In this document: positions 5,864 through 10,129 of the stretch, in pieces | How positions within the stretch are numbered: position 1 is the first letter of the stretch | Layout of the letters: every line of letters starts with the position of its first letter | NCBI GenBank assembly: GCA_039184055.1 | Contig: JBCDBH010000214.1 | Location: 1-10,129, forward strand | Length of the DNA stretch: 10,129 bases | Source: JBCDBH01 sp039184055 | GTDB taxonomy: Bacteria; Acidobacteriota; Thermoanaerobaculia; Multivoradales; J023 | Direction of reading: 5' to 3' | The notes under the pieces: model-generated | What the model saw: the letters and a program-made list of their open reading frames with translations, nothing else | Told to the model about the DNA's origin: nothing | The model's database searches: none | Translations under genes and position numbers: made by a program

Positions 5864-8223
5864 TACGGTGGTGGTCCAGTGTCGTCGAGATGTGATCGAT
5901 AGCGATCGGCCAAGGTGCCTTGGAACGAGGCACCACGTGGTCCTCGGGTCGGCGTTGGCATGAGATCCCACAGGATCGCCACCGCGCGCTCCGTCGAGCC
6001 ACCGCGCGCCGCGGCACGTAATGCATCCACCATGGCGGGATCGATCGAGGCATCGTCAACGGCACGCTGCGCAACCAGTGTGGCGGCTCGAGACAAAGCC
6101 TCCGTTTCGTTCGACCGGCCCAGAGCCGCATCGAGGGCGTGGCGAAGAATATCGAGCTCGTGGTCGTCGAACGGTCGGAGCTCGTCGCGTCGTTTCACGA
6201 CCTCGTCGAGATCGTCACCGCTGAAACGATCCCGCTCGGGATCGAGCGGCGTGGGCTCGAAACCGACCTTGTCGACGTACACCCGTGCCGCGCGCTGCAC
6301 TTCCTTGAGTAACCGCAAGGCGGTGTTTTCGTGCGGAAGAGCGTCCTCGAGAGCACCGATCGCCAGATGCCGCTCGGCTCGCCACATGGCCTGTAGCGCC
6401 TCCCTCAACGTCGTTCGCACCTCGTTGGTGAAGAAGGTGAAGCTTGCCGCCGAGTCGTGTACGTGAACGACGTCCGGGACCGTTTCCATGAGAGCCTCCA
6501 TCCGACCGGATAGAGGTCCCGTCAACTCGGTATCGAGCTCGCCATCCGGAGTCGTCGCCCCGTGGGTATGGCCATGTCCACCGTGGTCGTGCCCTCCGTG
6601 ACCATGATGATCGTGATCGTCATGCCCATCGTGATCGTGATGATCGTCATGCCCATCGTGATCGTGATGATCGTCATGCCCACCATGATCATGATGATCG
6701 TGGTCGTCGTGATCGTGATGATCGTGGTCGTCATGATCGTGGTCGTCGTGCTCACCGTGATCTTCACGGGTGTGACCACCGAGCGGGTCGTGCGTAGCCA
6801 CGTGCCCATCTTCGAATTGCTCACCGAGAAGCACACCGTATCGAAGCCGAAGCGCGGACTGATCCCGGGCAATCAAGCTCGACCGGTAGATCCACTCGGC
6901 GCGCTGCAAACGACCTCGTTCGGCGATCAAAGCCTCTGTATCGATGATGATTTGCCGCTGACTCCGCAGCCCCTCGGGCACGGGAATCACGGGCAAACCC
7001 TCGGCCAAGTCGGCGATCACCATACGCTCCCCCGGAAAGCGCACGATATGGGTCGCGCTTCGACTCCGATTGGCCTCACCGGGACGATTGTCGGTCGCCA
7101 CGGCATGGAGATAGAGCTCGCTATCCGGCTCCAGACCGAGCTCGCCAAGATCGATTCGTGCCCGGTAACGGTCACCGTTCTCCGTGACTCCGACCCGCGA
7201 CAAGGGCACTCGGCGCTCTCGAAACGCGACCATCTCACCCGTGCCCATGGCCAGCGTCGTGAAGAGCTCGAGGGTCTCGTGACCGTAGTCGTCGTCCACT
7301 TCGCAAAGAACCTCGAGCTCTCCGGCTGATTCGACCGTCAATAGCGGTGGTGGCGCGACCAAACGGATGGCTGGTGGCTCATCCGCCACGACCCGCAAAC
7401 GGGCCGACGGTGAGTCGAACATGCGACCCTCGATCTGAAGTCGAAGGCGATAAAGCCTCGAGGTCGTCGCGGTCCACGACAGCGCTGGCTCCTCTCGAGT
7501 CGGATCGAGCTCCAGTATCTCGCCATTCTCGAACACGACTGATCCGCTTTCGAAACCACCATTTGGCACCACCAGCCGCCACGTCACCTCGGCTCCCTCC
7601 ACCGTCGTCACATTGAGACCATCGGCACGACGGGTCGGCAACCCTGTATAGGTCGGTGGGATGATGTCGACGTGGGCGTGCCAGGCGGCACCAGCTTCGC
7701 TTCGACTCTGTCGATCGAGGCTCGGCTCGTCGAGGATCGATGACGATCGTGCGAGATCCGGCACGAACCAGATACCGACGGCCAGCATTGAGGCGAGGGT
7801 CAGCAAACCCACTCCTCGATAGGGATGTCGTGCCCGCGGTATGAGCGGCTCGATGTCGCGACCGGCCAGCCGTCTGGCAACGCGGCGCTGCTGCAGGCGG
7901 GTGAGGTCATCGAGCTCGTTCGGTTCGACGAGCACCAATGCGGTGGACTCCTCGACCTCCGTGAGATGTCGATCCAGGTGGTGTGCGACCGCCAGAGCTC
8001 CATGGTGGCGAATACGCCACCACACCAAAGACCCCGCGACCACGACGAGCGCTCCGCCGATCGCGAACGCGACGAGCAAGGAGTGTTCGACGAGCCGACC
8101 GGCAAGAGCCGCGAGTATCACGACGAGGCAGAGTGACTCGAGCAACCATGCCGTTCGACGGGCTCGACACACCCGTTGATCGATCTGATCCAGCATCTGT
8201 CGTGCCTTCGCGAGCTCGGTCAT
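5863..8223 (-). CDS. DUF4175-like membrane protein with His/Asp-rich tract
   Basis: A 786-residue protein. Residues 1-26 are a polar cytoplasmic start; membrane segments follow at about 27-44, 47-68 and 136-154. The soluble part begins with the family motif IIPPTYTGLP at 188-197, and Ig-like strands with DDYGHETLEL at 311-320 and ATDNRPG at 376-382 come next. A helical region then carries QRQIIIDTEALIAER at 422-436 and RYGVLLGEQFE at 461-471. After the His-rich tract (474-554), the conserved C-terminal part resumes with HVHDSAASFTFF at 587-598, ALQAMWRAERHL at 609-620 and RLLKEVQRAARVYV at 637-650. In relatives I recall, the two conserved blocks are joined by a short linker, so the tract looks like an expansion. 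The ATG at 8223 overlaps the previous stop (ATGA) and has a GGAG eight bases upstream; a longer open frame to 8529 lies within the BatA gene and is not used. This is probably a scaffold of the Bat-type complex; the catalytic role, if any, is unknown. Confidence 0.88.
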   Translation of the reverse strand: MTELAKARQMLDQIDQRVCRARRTAWLLESLCLVVILAALAGRLVEHSLLVAFAIGGALVVVAGSLVWWRIRHHGALAVAHHLDRHLTEVEESTALVLVEPNELDDLTRLQQRRVARRLAGRDIEPLIPRARHPYRGVGLLTLASMLAVGIWFVPDLARSSSILDEPSLDRQSRSEAGAAWHAHVDIIPPTYTGLPTRRADGLNVTTVEGAEVTWRLVVPNGGFESGSVVFENGEILELDPTREEPALSWTATTSRLYRLRLQIEGRMFDSPSARLRVVADEPPAIRLVAPPPLLTVESAGELEVLCEVDDDYGHETLELFTTLAMGTGEMVAFRERRVPLSRVGVTENGDRYRARIDLGELGLEPDSELYLHAVATDNRPGEANRSRSATHIVRFPGERMVIADLAEGLPVIPVPEGLRSQRQIIIDTEALIAERGRLQRAEWIYRSSLIARDQSALRLRYGVLLGEQFEDGHVATHDPLGGHTREDHGEHDDHDHDDHDHHDHDDHDHHDHGGHDDHHDHDGHDDHHDHDGHDDHDHHGHGGHDHGGHGHTHGATTPDGELDTELTGPLSGRMEALMETVPDVVHVHDSAASFTFFTNEVRTTLREALQAMWRAERHLAIGALEDALPHENTALRLLKEVQRAARVYVDKVGFEPTPLDPERDRFSGDDLDEVVKRRDELRPFDDHELDILRHALDAALGRSNETEALSRAATLVAQRAVDDASIDPAMVDALRAAARGGSTERAVAILWDLMPTPTRGPRGASFQGTLADRYRSHLDDTGPPP
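6562..6804 (-). repeat. Histidine/aspartate-rich low-complexity tract in the DUF4175-like protein
   Basis: The region encodes residues 474-554. The dense core, 484-554, has 31 His, 24 Asp and 11 Gly in 71 residues, built from blocks such as HDDHHDHDG and GGHDHGGHGHTH. Such tracts in ZnuA, HypB, UreE or CobW-type proteins bind Zn or Ni (established knowledge). Here a periplasmic-side metal-buffering or metal-donor role is inferred. Confidence 0.9.
6621..6701. repeat. Three tandem copies of a 27-bp unit
   Basis: Copies lie at 6621-6647, 6648-6674 (identical) and 6675-6701 (three mismatches, of which two are silent His codons and one swaps Asp for Gly). Each copy encodes nine residues of the His/Asp tract, so copy-number changes keep the frame. 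This shows how the tract probably grew. Confidence 0.9.
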
Positions 8224-9680
8224 GGGACACGCTCCATCGAGGCTTTCGTCCGTTCCGCTCCATGGGACACTGAAACCCACCGTTCGATCAGCAACAGCAT
8301 GAACACCAACAGCCAAAGAGAGGCTTCGAGACTTCGCCCGGACGGAACCGTACCGACCGGTTCGACAGATCGCTGACGGGGAAGCCACACGCTCTCCTCG
8401 ACGCGTCGTCGGTCGGAGCCAACGTGAGGGTTCGGCTCTTCCAGCTGCGTGGTGAGCCAGCGAGCGAGAATCGGCGTGGTGACGAGATCGGACCAGGAGG
8501 AAAGAAAACGGCCATGGAGATGCAGCCACGCTCCCCTGTCGATCATGGTCAGATCGACGAACGGCTCCCCTCTTCCCCCTTCGAGCCAGACCACGCTCTC
8601 GGGGGAACGACGATCAGCCGCCGCGCACTGGCGTACACCGACGTTCCAGCCATCGGCCGTGACCGAGAACCAACAGGCTCGTGCTTCGTCTCCGAGCGCG
8701 TCGCTGATCAACACGCGAGACTCCCGACGTAACGTCTCCGGTACCGGTGAGGCGCTCAGCCATGCCACCACGTCAGCCGAGCGCGGTGTTTCCGTTCCCT
8801 GTCGTGACAGGACCCATTCACGTCCGAGAGCTTCGGCCGCGGTGGCCACGGCGGCGGCGAGAAAATCGGCGTCCGTCTCACGATCCGACTCGTGATGAAT
8901 GACGACCTCGATGACCTCTCCACGCGTCCAAGCGAGCGAGTCATCCGTCGAGACCACGCCGCCATCGCTGAGCGTTGCCGTTCCATCGTCGGTCCGGACG
9001 CCAGCCATGCTGGGTGTGGATCGTTGGTACGTCGTGCCTGTCGTCGAGCTCGTTCCGACGATCACTCGACCCTCGGTCGTGTCGCTGGTCCCCGTCGCCG
9101 CAACCAAGAACCGGTTGCTCTCATCCTCTTGCTTCGTCGACCAGGCCTCCACGGGACGATTCATCACCGGCCGCTCGCCTCGCACCGATGACAGCCGCGC
9201 CTCGGTGACCACGAGGAAAGGAACGCTGAGTGGTGCGACGAGATCGGCCTCGCGGAGGTACGACCAGAGATCCACCGAAGCAGCGGGTGTCACGGCTGGC
9301 TCGGCGTCACTCGACCACCTCGGTAGCCCCGGAGCAAGCAGGCGTATCTCGGCACGATCGGTTCGCCAGGCCTCGACCGTCGATGCCGCAAGGTCGCCGA
9401 TCGTCGAAGGTTCGATCAACACCCACGAGGGCGGTGGAGGAACCTCGAGCCGTGGCGAGGCGAGAGCCAAAACCAAGGCGATCAGCAAAACCGAGCGAAG
9501 CAACAACAGCCAAGGGTGGGTGAGCCGAACGCGTCGCGCGCGTCGTCCAGGAAGAGCTTCCAGAAGACGAATGCTGCCGATTTCGACCCGCCGACGAATC
9601 CCACGGCTCCAGAGATGGATCGCGATGGGGATGACGAGCGCGGCCAATCCGGCCAGCCAAGCGAAGGCGGCAAAACTCAT
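8220..9680 (-). CDS. BatA-type membrane protein with degenerate VWA region
   Basis: A 486-residue protein that opens with the BatA N-terminal domain (TIGR02226 type): membrane segment at 5-24, a basic loop with SIRLLEALPGRRARRVRLTH at 36-55, and membrane segment at about 57-75 ending in ASPRLEV. A third membrane segment lies at about 452-467 near the C-terminus. In BatA/BatB relatives the second segment leads straight into a VWA domain with a DxSxS metal site. Here that position reads VLIE90-P-S92-T-I94, so the site is apparently lost. The 100-450 region is poorly recognisable; no other domain is assigned. The ATG at 9680 overlaps the stop of the DUF58 gene (ATGA), and its own stop overlaps the DUF4175-like start in the same way, so the three are probably translationally coupled. 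It is likely an envelope component of a MoxR-dependent complex. Confidence 0.82.
   Translation of the reverse strand: MSFAAFAWLAGLAALVIPIAIHLWSRGIRRRVEIGSIRLLEALPGRRARRVRLTHPWLLLLRSVLLIALVLALASPRLEVPPPPSWVLIEPSTIGDLAASTVEAWRTDRAEIRLLAPGLPRWSSDAEPAVTPAASVDLWSYLREADLVAPLSVPFLVVTEARLSSVRGERPVMNRPVEAWSTKQEDESNRFLVAATGTSDTTEGRVIVGTSSTTGTTYQRSTPSMAGVRTDDGTATLSDGGVVSTDDSLAWTRGEVIEVVIHHESDRETDADFLAAAVATAAEALGREWVLSRQGTETPRSADVVAWLSASPVPETLRRESRVLISDALGDEARACWFSVTADGWNVGVRQCAAADRRSPESVVWLEGGRGEPFVDLTMIDRGAWLHLHGRFLSSWSDLVTTPILARWLTTQLEEPNPHVGSDRRRVEESVWLPRQRSVEPVGTVPSGRSLEASLWLLVFMLLLIERWVSVSHGAERTKASMERVP
8232..8235 (-). promoter_or_regulatory. Ribosome binding site deciding the DUF4175-like start
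   Basis: The minus strand reads GGAG, eight bases before the ATG at 8223-8221. Together with the ATGA overlap, it supports this start over the upstream in-frame codon at 8529. Confidence 0.6.
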
Positions 9681-10129
9681 GAGGATCGCCGTCGATCGAG
9701 CAGGAACGCACGTAAAGCGTATTCGAGTGGTCGGTCGATCACGATCTCGTCACGGACGATGCCGAGCTCACCAAGCGTCTGCCGCCAGGCGCGATCGTCC
9801 ACGGTGCGTGCGTGCCGATAGGCAGCCTGGAGGGCATCGGCGTTGGCCCGGATCGTGGCTGCGGACTCGTGGTCGACAAAGATCACATCGCCCCGGTAGT
9901 CGAGATCGATTTCGCGACGACCGACGAGGTGCGCGATCCATACCTCGTGCCCGAGCGCTCGTAGCGCGGCGAGCAATGAGCGCTGTTCATCGCTCTCGTC
10001 TTTCGATTCGCCGCGCTGAGATGTCATCGGATGGAGATCCCCGACCAACACGACGACTTCACGCCGCCGGCGCCGTTCGAAACGTCGCAGGATCTCCGAC
10101 CGCGAAGGCCAACCGCCTGTTGCGTCGAG
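9677..10129 (-). CDS. DUF58 domain protein, C-terminal fragment
   Basis: The frame is open to the right edge, giving the last 150 residues of a protein whose N-terminal part is missing. The fragment matches the C-terminal half of DUF58 proteins: WPSRSEILRRFERRRRREVVVLVGDL at residues 7-31 (the strand that usually ends in SDL), a following helix with LLAALRALGHEVWIAHLV, and the tail DRPLEYALRAFLLDRR. DUF58 proteins carry a VWA-like fold and are partners of MoxR AAA+ ATPases (family knowledge). Full-length members are about 300-430 residues, so half or more is lost. The GTG at 10051 is internal and should not be taken as the start. The 4-base overlap with the BatA-type gene supports a shared operon; a moxR gene would be expected just beyond the edge. 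Confidence 0.82.
   Translation of the reverse strand, partial: LDATGGWPSRSEILRRFERRRRREVVVLVGDLHPMTSQRGESKDESDEQRSLLAALRALGHEVWIAHLVGRREIDLDYRGDVIFVDHESAATIRANADALQAAYRHARTVDDRAWRQTLGELGIVRDEIVIDRPLEYALRAFLLDRRRSS

Noticed and set aside
5864..5971. A 36-residue N-terminal extension of the amidotransferase-like protein
   Set aside because: It overlaps the conserved end of the upstream gene, is polar, and would displace the N-terminal membrane segment; the TAATG start at 5863 is more natural.
6562..6804. A CRISPR array or regulatory repeat cluster
   Set aside because: The repeats are directly adjacent, have no spacers, keep codon phase and are explained by the protein tract.
6562..7329. A plus-strand open frame of 255 codons rich in Val, Ile and Met, looking like a hydrophobic protein
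   Set aside because: It is the exact antisense of the His/Asp tract: reverse complements of His and Asp codons read as Val, Met and Ile. The rest lies opposite conserved DUF4175-like coding sequence, and no ribosome binding site was found.
8224..8529. A 102-residue N-terminal extension of the DUF4175-like protein
   Set aside because: It lies wholly within the BatA-type gene, and the internal ATG at 8223 has a GGAG site and a classic ATGA overlap followed directly by the family's normal N-terminus.
9678..10051. A complete 124-residue protein starting at the GTG at 10051
   Set aside because: The frame stays open to the right edge with DUF58-like sequence upstream of that GTG, so it is a fragment of a larger protein.

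Overview
This is a GC-rich, gene-dense 10.1-kb stretch that looks like a whole short metagenomic contig. Both ends cut through genes, and the left end is a fold-back plus a 55-bp tandem duplication of the kind assemblers leave at contig ends. Two proteins of the 'VWFA-related Acidobacterial domain' type (TIGR03436 style) point to Acidobacteriota or a close relative. That assignment rests on recalled protein families, not on a marker gene.

Layout. Positions 1-132 hold a 12-bp inverted repeat and two identical 55-bp tandem copies. From about position 70 to 1950 (+) lies the C-terminal part of a GWxTD/VWFA-related protein; its N-terminal half is off the contig. It converges, with a 9-bp gap, on a second VWFA-related secreted protein (1960-3387, -). 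A 133-bp spacer with a possible weak hairpin terminator follows. Everything from 3521 to the right end is on the minus strand and looks like one operon. In transcription order it encodes the C-terminal part of a DUF58 protein (from 10129), a BatA-type membrane protein, a DUF4175-like membrane protein with a striking His/Asp-rich tract, a membrane-anchored protein with a cysteine-free glutamine-amidotransferase-like core, and a stand-alone NFACT-R domain protein. The first four genes are joined by start/stop overlaps (ATGA, ATGA, TAATG).

How the genes fit together. DUF58 - BatA - DUF4175-like - GATase-like is the order I recall for Bat/MoxR-type operons of Bacteroidota and Acidobacteriota, in which a MoxR AAA+ ATPase normally precedes DUF58 and would lie off the right end. 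The products are predicted to form an envelope complex of unknown substrate. MoxR-VWA pairs elsewhere mature metal centres or assemble complexes. This makes the 71-residue segment with 31 His and 24 Asp in the DUF4175-like protein the most interesting element: it looks like a metal-binding or storage module grown by 27-bp tandem duplication inside a linker that I recall as short in relatives. The VWA-type proteins differ in their metal site (MIDAS): it is intact in the plus-strand protein, degenerate in the minus-strand VWFA protein, and apparently lost in the BatA-type protein. No tRNA, rRNA, CRISPR array, insertion sequence or phage gene is visible, and no stretch over 300 bases lacks a gene.
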